64,000 bases of DNA from Serratia liquefaciens (GTDB lineage: Bacteria; Pseudomonadota; Gammaproteobacteria; Enterobacterales; Enterobacteriaceae). Below the pieces are notes generated by a model. It made no database searches. It had not been told where the DNA came from and saw only the letters and a program-made list of their open reading frames with translations. The stretch lies in assembly GCF_027594825.1 (NCBI RefSeq), contig NZ_CP088930.1, forward strand, positions 1,426,001 to 1,490,000. The letters run 5' to 3'. Position numbers and translations under genes: made by a program. The stretch's first letter is position 1. Every line of letters begins with the position of its first letter. Shown here piece by piece: positions 49,833-58,862 of the stretch.

Positions 49833-52073
49833 TTAGAATCGCACCTCCCCGCCGAAGATATAGGTTCGGCCGCGGGCGGTGTTGGTCGGTGAGAAGTCTC
49901 TAGACTGCGATGGCAGGGAATTCATCTTGTTCAACGCATCGGAATAGTCTTTGTCCATCAGGTTCTGCACGCTGAATTTCAACAGCAGATTACGGTTGAA
50001 CTGATAGGTGCTGTACAGATCGATAATCGTCGGGATATGCGGCGCAGGCTCTTTCAACAATTGCTCATTTTCGTCGACGTTCGAATCAGGTGAAAGACGT
50101 ACCGCTTTGCCGGTGTACTTTATCAGCCCGCCCAACGTCAGCTTTTCATCCAACAGACGCACCCCGCTGTCCAGCGTGAAATACATCTCCGGGAGTTCGG
50201 TGACATCCCCCGCGCCAAACACATTGCTGGCCTGATTGGTGGGTTGGCTGGTGTGCTCTTTGCTCAGAGAGAGTTTGGTGTAGGCAAAACCGGCGTCATA
50301 CATTGCCTCCACTTCCACCCCGCGTGTTCTGACCGGCTCATAAGCATTGCTGTACATGGTCATACTGACATTCACATCGGCGTTATCCCACTCTTCCTGC
50401 GTCGCCTGGGATCGGTTGCACTTCTGGCGATTGCTGCACACCATGTAACTCTGGCTGGAAATGTAATTTTTGATCTTTGATTCAAAATACACCGCCTTCA
50501 GTTGGAAGCTGTCCTGCTTGAACAGCAGGTCATGAGCATTGGCGTTGAAGCCGGCCTGGTAGGTTTCGGCGGTTTCGCCCTTCAGGAACGGGTTCATCGA
50601 CTGCCCGCCGCTGTTGGCGAAGAACACCTCCTGAATATTCGGCCCGCGCATCGACTTGCTGTAGCTGACAAACGGCTGCAACCATGGCGTCACCTGCGCC
50701 GACAACAGCACCGACGGATTAAAACCGTGCTCTTTCAAATTGATATTGCTGGCCCCCTGCGGGAAGCAGGCCACGCGATCATCACAGGCCGGTTTATAGC
50801 CGGAAATGTCATAGGAGCTGTAGTTCAGATCAAAGTTGCTCTGCCAGATGCCGTAGTTAAGCTGCAGCCCACTGTAAAGGCTGGCGATATTTTGTTTACC
50901 CGCGATCCCCACCGGAGAACTTTCGGCCTGGTTATCATCGGTCACCAGCCCGGAAGCGTGCTTCTTATATTCGTTACGAATCAGCTTGCCACCATAGCTG
51001 AAGGCAAAATCGACCTCCTGCAGGCTGAAACGGCTGGTGTTATTGACGTCCAGCGCGTCCGAGATATTTTTCGCCTTGCTGTCGCTAAACCCTGCCATAT
51101 TATCAGACATAAAATTCTGCTCACCCCGGCTGGTACTGGCTGTCAGGTTAAAATCAATCAGCTCGGAGAAAGGCGCATAGTGATATTTAATATAGAAGTC
51201 ATTACTGTCGATATGACGGCGGGTTATTTTATTCTGGTAGGTCCTGGCCGACAGTTCGATACTATTAAAAGCGTCTGGCTTAATATCGACTTTGAATAAC
51301 TGGGATTTAGGGTTCTGTCGGTAGGTTTTATCAACGTTGAATTCTTCGCTGTCAAAACCCGAACCGTTCTTGTAATTAGACGTGATGGAACTGCCGCTGA
51401 TGGCCGCCATTGCCCCCAGGCTGCCGCCTTCGCCAAAGGCGCTGGTTTTCCCGCCCACGGCAATCATGCCGCTGCGGCCGATGCCGTTATTGCCGACGGA
51501 AAATTTGGTGCGCACGCCAAAGGGATTATCCGAAAACACCACGTCATCCACACCCAGGGTGCGGAAGTTGGCGCTGCCTGCCAAAGCATTCACTCCGGCG
51601 GAGCCTGTTGCATTCCCACGCGCTACATCAACACCGACGATAAAATTGGGATCGATCAGTGCACCAAACTGGCTGGTGGGTAAACCGCCGTGTGCTGCAT
51701 CGCTCGGCGAACTGCCGTAGTAGTTCTGGGTAATGCCATCCACCATGGTATTAACCCGGCCAAAACCGCTCATGCCGCGAATATTGACGCTAACCGATCC
51801 CTGGCCCGGATCGATTTGGGTATAGGTGCCCGGCATGCTGCGCAAAATGCTGTCTACCGATTCGAGGTTCTTATTTTCCCCTCGTGAGCTGAAGGCACCG
51901 GGTTTTTCCAACGCCTCCTTTTCGCTACGGTCGCTTTCCGTCGCGGCAGAAACGTTCAACGGGCTAAACACCACTTTGCCGTTGCCATTGTCCGCCCCAT
52001 CCTGCGCAGCCGTCGCCGTCCCGATCAGCGCTATTCCCGCCCCGATCAGGCTTACCAGTAATTTAATTTTCAT
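49833..52073 (-). CDS. TonB-dependent haem/haemoprotein-type receptor
   Basis: A 746-residue outer-membrane receptor. The signal peptide ends near residue 22 (ATA|AQD). A TonB-box-like VVFSPLNVSA, the plug (SVNIRGMSGFGRVNTMVDG, close to HasR) and a barrel ending in FGGEVRF follow. A variant of the haem-receptor FRAP/NPNL pair is seen: SMRGPNIQEVFF then MNPFLKGETAETYQAGF. Cysteine pairs (CDDRVAC, CSNRQKC) suggest disulfide-bonded outer loops. TCTGGGGACCT precedes the ATG. It is last of four co-oriented genes with an oligopeptidase, a TonB paralogue and a ChaN lipoprotein. The ligand is unknown; haem or an iron protein is inferred. Confidence 0.85.
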   Translation of the reverse strand: MKIKLLVSLIGAGIALIGTATAAQDGADNGNGKVVFSPLNVSAATESDRSEKEALEKPGAFSSRGENKNLESVDSILRSMPGTYTQIDPGQGSVSVNIRGMSGFGRVNTMVDGITQNYYGSSPSDAAHGGLPTSQFGALIDPNFIVGVDVARGNATGSAGVNALAGSANFRTLGVDDVVFSDNPFGVRTKFSVGNNGIGRSGMIAVGGKTSAFGEGGSLGAMAAISGSSITSNYKNGSGFDSEEFNVDKTYRQNPKSQLFKVDIKPDAFNSIELSARTYQNKITRRHIDSNDFYIKYHYAPFSELIDFNLTASTSRGEQNFMSDNMAGFSDSKAKNISDALDVNNTSRFSLQEVDFAFSYGGKLIRNEYKKHASGLVTDDNQAESSPVGIAGKQNIASLYSGLQLNYGIWQSNFDLNYSSYDISGYKPACDDRVACFPQGASNINLKEHGFNPSVLLSAQVTPWLQPFVSYSKSMRGPNIQEVFFANSGGQSMNPFLKGETAETYQAGFNANAHDLLFKQDSFQLKAVYFESKIKNYISSQSYMVCSNRQKCNRSQATQEEWDNADVNVSMTMYSNAYEPVRTRGVEVEAMYDAGFAYTKLSLSKEHTSQPTNQASNVFGAGDVTELPEMYFTLDSGVRLLDEKLTLGGLIKYTGKAVRLSPDSNVDENEQLLKEPAPHIPTIIDLYSTYQFNRNLLLKFSVQNLMDKDYSDALNKMNSLPSQSRDFSPTNTARGRTYIFGGEVRF

Positions 52074-52148
52074 AGGTCCCCAGAAATAACCAAAAAGATT
52101 TTATGGCCGACAATGCCCAGCATAAAGCCCACCGAAATCGACGGTAAA

Positions 52149-52273
52149 TATACCCGTCATCTTTCAAGTTGCAGCGTTGTTACCTGCACTCGCTCACCCC
52201 AGTTACTTACTAAAGTAAGCGCCTGGGGATGAGCGAGCTGGCCGCCTAGCTGCAATTTAAAAGCTATAGGGTA
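52149..52273. repeat. ERIC element between the oligopeptidase and receptor genes
   Basis: About 125 bases starting TATACCCGTCAT and ending TATAGGGTA, with the ERIC core CACCCCAGTTACTTAC/GTAAGCGCCTGGGGATGAG. It lies 76 bases upstream of the receptor start, so it would be part of any message running from the upstream genes. A second copy is at 5418-5545. Confidence 0.9.
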
Positions 52274-52329
52274 TTTATTTTTTATTATTTTAATAAGCTG
52301 CCGGGTTTATTGCCCGGCGGCCAGAAGGG

Positions 52330-54462
52330 TTATTTGCGCGTTTTCTGATCCACCGCCAAAATAAAGCTGTATTCCAGGGCGCTATTTTCCAGCCGCGTCA
52401 GACGGCCCGATTTGCCGCCGTGCCCGGCCGTCATATCGGTGGCCAGCAGCAGCAGTGAATCCCCCTGTTTAAAGCGACGCAGTTTGGCCACCCATTTTGC
52501 CGGTTCCCAATATTGCACCTGCGAATCATACAGGCCGCTGGTCACCAACAGGTTCGGGTACGCCTGCTTGCGCACGTTGTCATAGGGGCTATAAGACTTC
52601 ATCAGCGCATAGGCTTCTGGTTGATTAGGGTTGCCCCACTCTTCATATTCCCCGACGGTCAGTGGAATGCTGTCGTCAAGCATGGTGGTCAAAACATCCA
52701 CAAAAGGCACCTGCGCCACCACCGCGTTATACAGCTGCGGCGCCTGATTGATCACCGCGCCCATCAACAACCCCCCGGCGCTGCCGCCCATGGCGTAGAT
52801 ACGCCCCGGTTGGCCGTACCCCTGTTTTATCAGTGCCTGGGTGGCATCGATAAAGTCACTGAAGGTGTTGGGTTTATGGCTCAGTTTTCCCTGTTGATAC
52901 CAGTTCTGCCCCAGCTCACCGCCGCCACGCACGTGGATCAGCGCATAAACAAAACCGCGATCCAGTAAACTGATGCGGTTGGCGCTGAAGGCCGGATCCA
53001 TACTCATGCCGTAAGCACCATAGCCGTACACCAGCAGCGGACTGTGTCCCGGTTTGAACATCGCACGGTTGTAGACCAGCGAGACTGGCACCTTCACACC
53101 GTCACGCGCGCTGATCCATACCCGTTCACTGTGGTACTGGCTGGGATCAACCCCTTTAACTTCCTGCTGTTTCAACAGGGTACGAGTGCCTTTATCAAGA
53201 TCCCATTCGTAGGTGCTGGTCGGCGTGGTCATCGCCGAATAGCCGTAGCGCAGGTGTTGATTGTCCGGATCGGGGTTATAGCCCAGCCAGGCCATGTAGC
53301 TGGCGTCATCGAACGGAATGCTGCGCTGGGTTTTGCCGTCCCAACTGATTTGCCGTAGCTGCACCAGGCCGTCGCCGCGCTCTTTGACCACCAGCCAGTC
53401 GCGGAACAGGGTGAAGCCTTCGACCTCGCGTTTTTCCTGCGGCGCAATCAACGTCTGCCACGGTTTATCCAGCGCTGCGGTGTGATACAGACCAAAATGC
53501 GGGCTTTGGTGATTGGAGCGCAAATAGAACTCGCCGCGATAATGGTCGAGGTAATATTCATGGCCGTTCTTGCGAGCGGCAAACAGCACCGGCGCTTTCA
53601 GCGGTTGGTTGGCATCGATCAGCCGCGCCTCAGAGGTAGTGTTGCCGCTGACGGTAATAATGACGTAGTCGCGGGAGGAGGAATGGGCCAGGCTCAGATA
53701 AAACGCCGCGTCATTTTCCTGATACACCAGTTTATCGTCCGCGACCGGCGTGCCGAACTGATGGCGATAAACCTGATACGGCAACAGGGTTTGCGGATGG
53801 TTGCGAATATAAAACAGCGTCTTGCCATCGTTGGCCCACACCATGTCGCCAGAGGTATTTTCAATCACTTCCGGTGCCCATTGCTCGCTGTCGACATTAC
53901 GCAACGAAATACGGTACTGCCTGCGCCCCTGGAAATCCTCGGCGATCGCCATACGCTGATTGTCCTGGCTGATCTCCAGGCCGCCGACGCGGTAGTAAGC
54001 CTGCCCTGCCGCGCGCTGGTTGGCATCCAGCAAGGTTTGCCATGGTGCATCGGCGGTAAGAGCCTGACGCTGGTACAAAGCAAAATCCTTGCCCACCGCA
54101 TAGCTTTCCTGATAGCGGTAGCCGTTCAGTTGATAAGGCACCGAGCGATCTTCCGGGCTCATGCGGCCCAGCATTTCCTGGTACAGCGTATCGCGCAGTT
54201 TTTTGTACGGCTGCATCATCTGTTCGGTGTAATGGTTTTCCGCCGTCAAATAATCCAGCATCTTTTTATTCTGGCGGCTGTCGTCGCGTAGCCAATAGTA
54301 ATCATCCATCCGGGTTTCACCCTGGGCGGTCAATTTTTTCGGGATGATTTCCGCACTGGGAGCCTGCGGTGCCGCCTGAACGGCCTGGCCCATTAAGCTT
54401 AATGAAATCACGACAGAGGTTGCCGCACGCCAACAACGGCCCGGCAAAAGTGGATATTTCAT
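52330..54462 (-). CDS. Exported S9A oligopeptidase (oligopeptidase B-like)
   Basis: A 710-residue prolyl-oligopeptidase-family serine peptidase. Unlike the usual cytosolic PtrB it has a signal peptide ending near residue 30 (AVQA|APQ), so it should act in the periplasm. The blade propeller (about 60-450) is followed by the hydrolase domain, with nucleophile GGSAGG near residue 560 and histidine region TAGHGGKSG near 685. RDDSRQNK resembles PtrB. GTGAGGGACT precedes the ATG. It lies between a TonB paralogue and a haem-type receptor, suggesting it processes an imported ligand. Confidence 0.87.
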   Translation of the reverse strand: MKYPLLPGRCWRAATSVVISLSLMGQAVQAAPQAPSAEIIPKKLTAQGETRMDDYYWLRDDSRQNKKMLDYLTAENHYTEQMMQPYKKLRDTLYQEMLGRMSPEDRSVPYQLNGYRYQESYAVGKDFALYQRQALTADAPWQTLLDANQRAAGQAYYRVGGLEISQDNQRMAIAEDFQGRRQYRISLRNVDSEQWAPEVIENTSGDMVWANDGKTLFYIRNHPQTLLPYQVYRHQFGTPVADDKLVYQENDAAFYLSLAHSSSRDYVIITVSGNTTSEARLIDANQPLKAPVLFAARKNGHEYYLDHYRGEFYLRSNHQSPHFGLYHTAALDKPWQTLIAPQEKREVEGFTLFRDWLVVKERGDGLVQLRQISWDGKTQRSIPFDDASYMAWLGYNPDPDNQHLRYGYSAMTTPTSTYEWDLDKGTRTLLKQQEVKGVDPSQYHSERVWISARDGVKVPVSLVYNRAMFKPGHSPLLVYGYGAYGMSMDPAFSANRISLLDRGFVYALIHVRGGGELGQNWYQQGKLSHKPNTFSDFIDATQALIKQGYGQPGRIYAMGGSAGGLLMGAVINQAPQLYNAVVAQVPFVDVLTTMLDDSIPLTVGEYEEWGNPNQPEAYALMKSYSPYDNVRKQAYPNLLVTSGLYDSQVQYWEPAKWVAKLRRFKQGDSLLLLATDMTAGHGGKSGRLTRLENSALEYSFILAVDQKTRK

Positions 54463-54486
54463 AGTCCCTCACGATGGTTTTACATC

Positions 54487-54528
54487 GGCAACGCCTTCTT
54501 TTGTTTCAGCAAACAAAAGGCCGCTGCC
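54487..54528. repeat. Intercistronic hairpin between the tonB-like and oligopeptidase genes
   Basis: CTTTTGTTT-CAGC-AAACAAAAG is a perfect nine-pair stem, extended outward by GGCAACG/CGCTGCC with one mismatch. It fills most of the 77-base gap. It may mark processing or partial termination. Confidence 0.6.
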
Positions 54529-54539
54529 GTCGGCATAAA

Positions 54540-55340
54540 CTATTGGACGGCGTTGAACGCCGCCAGATTAAAATCAATCGGCATCGTCACCCGAACCTTG
54601 TCCTGCTGAAGCATCTCAACCGGTGGCTGCGGCAAGGGCTGCGCCCGAGTCACCACCGACAGCGCCTCCCGATCCAGCGAGGCGGTGCCTGATGACGCCT
54701 GCAATCTCAAATCAGACACCCGCCCCAGCGCATCCACCGTGAAGGTCACCTGCGGCATGCCGCTACGGCGACGGCGCTGCGCATCTGGCGGATAACGCTT
54801 GATGCGATTCAACTGCCCCTTTACCTGGCTTTCCCACGACAGCTTGGCCTGCAGCTGACTGGCAGAATCGCTGCTCAGCGGCGCCGCCGCCTGCTGGGCA
54901 ATATTCAACGCTTTCGGTGCGGCGGCGCTGGAAGCGGCGGCACGTTTAGTCTCTTTCGCCTGCTCCTCCGGCTTTGGCTGGGCTTTCTGCGGCGGTCGCC
55001 GCTCAGTTCGCTTTTTTTCAGCCACGGCAATCTTGGTGTTTTCAGCCCGCGCCAACTTCGGCAAATCGGGTTGTTCCTGCTGTTCGGCCGGCTGTGCCGC
55101 GGAGGATTGCGCCTGCTGTATACCTAAGGGTAAGGGTTTGGGGCTTTCCGGCGCTTCAATCTGCGCGGCCCAGCTCATCATCACCGCCGGAGGCGGCAAT
55201 GACATCGGCGGCAGCGACCGTGGCGGCCAGTAAAACAACAGCACCAGCGCCACATGTGCCGCGATAGCGCACAAAAAACCGCGCGCCCAGCTCGGTTGCG
55301 GCATCGCAGGGGCCGAAAAAGAGAAAGACTGACTTAGCAT
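54540..55340 (-). CDS. TonB-family energy transducer (paralogue)
   Basis: A 266-residue TonB-like protein. One N-terminal membrane segment (LCAIAAHVALVLLFYW, near residues 23-38) is followed by a Pro/Glu/Lys-rich spacer (about 60-150) and a TonB C-terminal domain (about 180-262) with YPPDAQRRRRSGMPQVTF and SSGTASLDREALSVV. A dedicated TonB for the nearby receptor is the natural reading, comparable in kind to HasB or FusB. A perfect Fur box lies 49 bases upstream. No exbB or exbD is in the window. No clear ribosome site was found at the chosen start. Confidence 0.85.
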   Translation of the reverse strand: MLSQSFSFSAPAMPQPSWARGFLCAIAAHVALVLLFYWPPRSLPPMSLPPPAVMMSWAAQIEAPESPKPLPLGIQQAQSSAAQPAEQQEQPDLPKLARAENTKIAVAEKKRTERRPPQKAQPKPEEQAKETKRAAASSAAAPKALNIAQQAAAPLSSDSASQLQAKLSWESQVKGQLNRIKRYPPDAQRRRRSGMPQVTFTVDALGRVSDLRLQASSGTASLDREALSVVTRAQPLPQPPVEMLQQDKVRVTMPIDFNLAAFNAVQ

Positions 55341-55388
55341 AGGGACATTAGATTACTTAATTGCGAATGATTGCAGATCACATTTGCT

Positions 55389-55401
55389 AATGATAATCAT
55401 T
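55389..55401. promoter_or_regulatory. Fur box upstream of the tonB-like gene
   Basis: AATGAT-A-ATCATT is a perfect 6-1-6 inverted repeat matching the Fur core, in an AT-rich stretch 49 bases before the start. Iron-repressed expression of the tonB-like gene and those after it is expected. Confidence 0.8.
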
Positions 55402-55442
55402 TGTAATTATTATTAACAGCCCTTTTCACTGCCTTAACACAT

Positions 55443-56282
55443 TCATTTTACTGCCGGGGTGATCCACAGGTAATCGGCCACCTGTTTATCGACCTGCACA
55501 CCGGGTTCCGCCAGCATCAGTACCGTTGGCAACGCAGCCGGTTGCAAATCCTGCACGTGCAGTGGCACTCCTACGGATTTGGCTGCATGGTAGCCACCGG
55601 CAATCAACAGCGCGGGAGTGGGCGCGGCCAGCAAGCGTTCAGCCATGCGTCGGTCGCGCTGCTGTTGGATCGCCAGCATCGCATGCAATTGCTGAGGTTC
55701 AATCTTGCCGCCGTGCGAAGTGCGGATGGTTTCTTCCAGCGCTTTCTGCACCACCGGACGCACCGACAGCTGGCCCTGCGGGAAACTTGGCTGCTGATAA
55801 AAAGCCATGATTTCATCGCGATCCAGGTTAGCCGACCACAGCGGATAGGGTGCACGCATCGCCGCCATGACCACATCGCCGTACAGTGACCATTTCCACC
55901 CCGACTGCCAGCCGATCAACTCCGCTACGCGTCCGTCACGAACGCTGGGCTCCCCCTGCAGCCACTGTTTCACCTGATTAACTTTGTCTTGCTGATTCGG
56001 GTTAATCATTTCCATCAGCACGCTGCCCTGGGGACGCTGCTGTGGCAGGTTTTGCACCAGCCACAGTTCAATCTGATGGTGATAGGGGTTATCGTGTTTT
56101 TCGCCGACGATGACCCGGGGTTGAGCGGCCAAACGGGCCAGAAGCTGGTCAGGTGACAGGCTTTCTCCACTGCGTAAATCCGTAATTTTGCCCAAACTAT
56201 CAAGGGTATTTTTTGGCGAGGAAACCGGGGTTTGGCTACAGGCGCCGAGCGCCAGCGCGGCCAATAAAATCAAAAGTCTCAT
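55443..56282 (-). CDS. ChaN-family iron-regulated haem-binding lipoprotein
   Basis: A 279-residue lipoprotein with lipobox LGAC (residues 12-15). VIVGEKHDNPYHH near residue 58, MEMINPNQQ and the C-terminal PALLIAGGYHAAKSVGVP match the ChaN/PhuW family. Campylobacter ChaN binds two haems at a dimer interface and is encoded next to a TonB-dependent receptor and tonB genes. Here it heads the co-oriented iron module under a perfect Fur box. Confidence 0.85.
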   Translation of the reverse strand: MRLLILLAALALGACSQTPVSSPKNTLDSLGKITDLRSGESLSPDQLLARLAAQPRVIVGEKHDNPYHHQIELWLVQNLPQQRPQGSVLMEMINPNQQDKVNQVKQWLQGEPSVRDGRVAELIGWQSGWKWSLYGDVVMAAMRAPYPLWSANLDRDEIMAFYQQPSFPQGQLSVRPVVQKALEETIRTSHGGKIEPQQLHAMLAIQQQRDRRMAERLLAAPTPALLIAGGYHAAKSVGVPLHVQDLQPAALPTVLMLAEPGVQVDKQVADYLWITPAVK

Positions 56283-56317
56283 GATGCTGCCCTGTCATAA
56301 AAAGTGGCGACATTATA

Positions 56318-56330
56318 GATAATAATTATC
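56318..56330. promoter_or_regulatory. Fur box upstream of chaN
   Basis: GATAAT-A-ATTATC is a perfect match to the 6-1-6 Fur consensus, extended by ATTTGC, 36 bases before the chaN start. It is the strongest Fur site in the window. Confidence 0.88.
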
Positions 56331-56476
56331 ATTTGCATATAGAGAACCCCCTTTCCTGCGATATCGATAACTATTTTTTTACTTTAGGATCCCTGAACGC
56401 GCATTGATTTCATGAGGTATTGCGGGTATAACCAATAGCCATTTAGCAGCTTAGACGTCTATACGGGTAAAATACC

Positions 56477-57886
56477 ATGCACTCACCTGTTCCCGCCGAA
56501 GGGCAATTCAAACGCACCATGAAGGCCCGGCACCTGGTGATGCTGTCGCTGGGTGGCGTGATCGGCACCGGGCTGTTTTTCAACACCGGCTATATCATTT
56601 CCACTACCGGCGCCCTGGGTACCCTGCTGGCCTATCTGATTGGCGCACTGGTGGTCTATCTGGTCATGCTGTGCCTGGGCGAGCTTTCGGTGGCGATGCC
56701 GGAAACCGGCGCCTTCCACGTTTACGCCTCCCGCTACCTTGGTCCGGCGACCGGTTATACCGTGGCCTGGCTCTATTGGCTCACCTGGACAGTCGCACTC
56801 GGTTCCAGCCTGACCGCCGCCGGTTTCTGCATGCAGTATTGGTTCCCGCAGTCGCCGGTTTGGCTGTGGTGTTTGATCTTCTGCGCGGCCATTTTCCTGC
56901 TCAACGTAGTCACCACTCGCTTCTTTGCGGAGAGCGAATTCTGGTTCTCGTTGATCAAGGTGATCACTATTCTGGCGTTTATTATCCTCGGCGGCGCAGC
57001 CATGTTTGGCCTGCTGCCGATGAAAGACGGCACCCCGGCCCCCTTCCTGCATAACCTGACCGCCTCAGGCTGGCTGCCCAACGGCACCTTGCCAATCCTG
57101 ATGACGATGGTGGCGGTCAACTTCGCTTTCTCCGGCACGGAGCTTATCGGCATTGCCGCAGGCGAAACCGAAAACCCGGAAAAGGTGGTGCCCTGGGCGA
57201 TACGCACCACGGTGATCCGCCTGATGCTGTTCTTTATCGGTACGGTGTTTATTTTGGCTGCACTGATCCCGATGGATCAGGCCGGGATAGTCAAAAGCCC
57301 GTTTGTGCTGGTGTTTGAACGTATCGGCGTGCCCTATGCCGCCGATATCTTCAACTTCGTCATCCTGACTGCCATCCTGTCGGCCGCCAACTCAGGCCTG
57401 TACGCTTCGGGCCGCATGCTGTGGTCGCTGGCTAATCAGCGCACCCTGCCGGCCTATTTTTCTCGCGTCAATAAACGCGGCATTCCGATCAATGCGCTGA
57501 CCTTCAGCATGCTTGGCGGCGTACTGGCGCTGTTAACCAGCGTGATTGCGCCGGACACGGTGTTTGTCGCCCTGTCGGCCATTTCCGGCTTTGCGGTGGT
57601 GGCGGTTTGGTTGAGCATCTGCGCCTCACACTACGCTTTCCGCCGCCACTATCTGCGCAGCGGCCAGCCGATCGCCGGCCTGAAATACCGCGCGCCGGGT
57701 TATCCGTTAACGCCGATCGTCGGCTTTTCCCTGTGCCTGCTGGCCTGTATCGGACTGGCGTTCGATCCGGAGCAGCGCATCGCGCTTTACTGCGGGCTGC
57801 CGTTCGTCGCGCTGTGCTACGCCGCCTATTATCTGACCCGCCGCAGCGGGCAAAAAACATCTTTGGGAGAAAATCATGTCGGTTAA
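56477..57886 (+). CDS. mmuP: S-methylmethionine permease MmuP
   Basis: A 469-residue amino-acid permease of the APC family with about twelve membrane segments. [20 protein letters not shown] and [13 protein letters not shown] near the N-terminus fit MmuP. It overlaps mmuM by 11 bases, so the two form an operon for S-methylmethionine use. Confidence 0.92.
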   Translation: MHSPVPAEGQFKRTMKARHLVMLSLGGVIGTGLFFNTGYIISTTGALGTLLAYLIGALVVYLVMLCLGELSVAMPETGAFHVYASRYLGPATGYTVAWLYWLTWTVALGSSLTAAGFCMQYWFPQSPVWLWCLIFCAAIFLLNVVTTRFFAESEFWFSLIKVITILAFIILGGAAMFGLLPMKDGTPAPFLHNLTASGWLPNGTLPILMTMVAVNFAFSGTELIGIAAGETENPEKVVPWAIRTTVIRLMLFFIGTVFILAALIPMDQAGIVKSPFVLVFERIGVPYAADIFNFVILTAILSAANSGLYASGRMLWSLANQRTLPAYFSRVNKRGIPINALTFSMLGGVLALLTSVIAPDTVFVALSAISGFAVVAVWLSICASHYAFRRHYLRSGQPIAGLKYRAPGYPLTPIVGFSLCLLACIGLAFDPEQRIALYCGLPFVALCYAAYYLTRRSGQKTSLGENHVG

Positions 57887-58814
57887 CAACCCCATCGCCA
57901 CGCTGTTGGCCACCCACGGCACGCTGATTCTTGACGGCGCGCTGGCGACCGAACTGGAGGCTCGCGGCTGTGACCTCAGCGATCCCCTATGGTCGGCCAA
58001 GGTGCTGATCGAAAACCCCGAGCTGATTTATCAGGTTCATCTCGACTATTTCAACGCGGGGGCGCAGTGCGCCATCACCGCCAGCTATCAGGCCACGCCG
58101 CAGGGCTTTTTGCGCCGCGGTCTGGATCAAGCTCAATCACTGGCGCTGATCGCCAAAAGCGTGCACCTGGCGCAGCAGGCGCGCCGCGACTATCTGGCTC
58201 AGCACCCACAGGCAACGCCCTTGCTGGTCGCCGGCTCAATCGGCCCCTATGGCGCTTATCTCGCCGACGGGTCTGAATATCGCGGCGATTACGCATTGCC
58301 GCAGGAAGAAATGATCGCCTTCCACCGCCCACGGATCCGTGCGTTGGCCGAGGCCGGCGTAGACCTGCTGGCCTGTGAAACCCTGCCCTCGTTCAGCGAG
58401 CTGCAGGCGCTGCTTGCTGTGTTGCAAGAATTCCCGACGCTCGGCGCCTGGTTCGCCTTCACCCTGCGAGACAGCCAACACCTCAGCGACGGCACGCCGC
58501 TGACGCAGGTGCTGGCAGCGCTGCACGGCAATCCGCAGGCGTTGGCGATTGGCATCAACTGCATTGCGCTGGAAAATGTGGCCCCGGCGCTGCGCCAGTT
58601 TGCCGCGCTGACTGACAAACCGCTGTTGGTCTACCCAAACTCAGGCGAGCATTACGACGCGGTGAGCAAAACCTGGCACGCCTGCGGCGGTGAGCACGGC
58701 AGCCTGATTGATCAGGTAGGAGAATGGCAACGCATCGGCGCACGGCTGATTGGCGGCTGCTGCCGGACTACGCCAAAGGATATTCGCCAGATCGCGGCAC
58801 TCTGCAAGGCATAA
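57876..58814 (+). CDS. mmuM: Homocysteine S-methyltransferase MmuM
   Basis: A 312-residue enzyme that transfers a methyl group from S-methylmethionine to homocysteine, giving two methionines. Zinc-binding cysteines are visible in GINCIAL and [21 protein letters not shown] and [12 protein letters not shown] are conserved. TTGGGAGAAA precedes the ATG. The stop lies in the arm of the maeB terminator. Confidence 0.94.
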   Translation: MSVNNPIATLLATHGTLILDGALATELEARGCDLSDPLWSAKVLIENPELIYQVHLDYFNAGAQCAITASYQATPQGFLRRGLDQAQSLALIAKSVHLAQQARRDYLAQHPQATPLLVAGSIGPYGAYLADGSEYRGDYALPQEEMIAFHRPRIRALAEAGVDLLACETLPSFSELQALLAVLQEFPTLGAWFAFTLRDSQHLSDGTPLTQVLAALHGNPQALAIGINCIALENVAPALRQFAALTDKPLLVYPNSGEHYDAVSKTWHACGGEHGSLIDQVGEWQRIGARLIGGCCRTTPKDIRQIAALCKA

Positions 58815-58845
58815 AAAAGCCCCCTGCGCCAAGGCGTCAGGGGGC
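58812..58845 (-). terminator. maeB terminator
   Basis: Minus-strand stem GCCCCCTG/CAGGGGGC (58838-58845 with 58819-58826), 11-base loop, followed by six T. It overlaps the convergent mmuM stop and may act on both strands to some degree. Confidence 0.9.
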
Positions 58846-58862
58846 GGTTTAATGCCAAAGGC

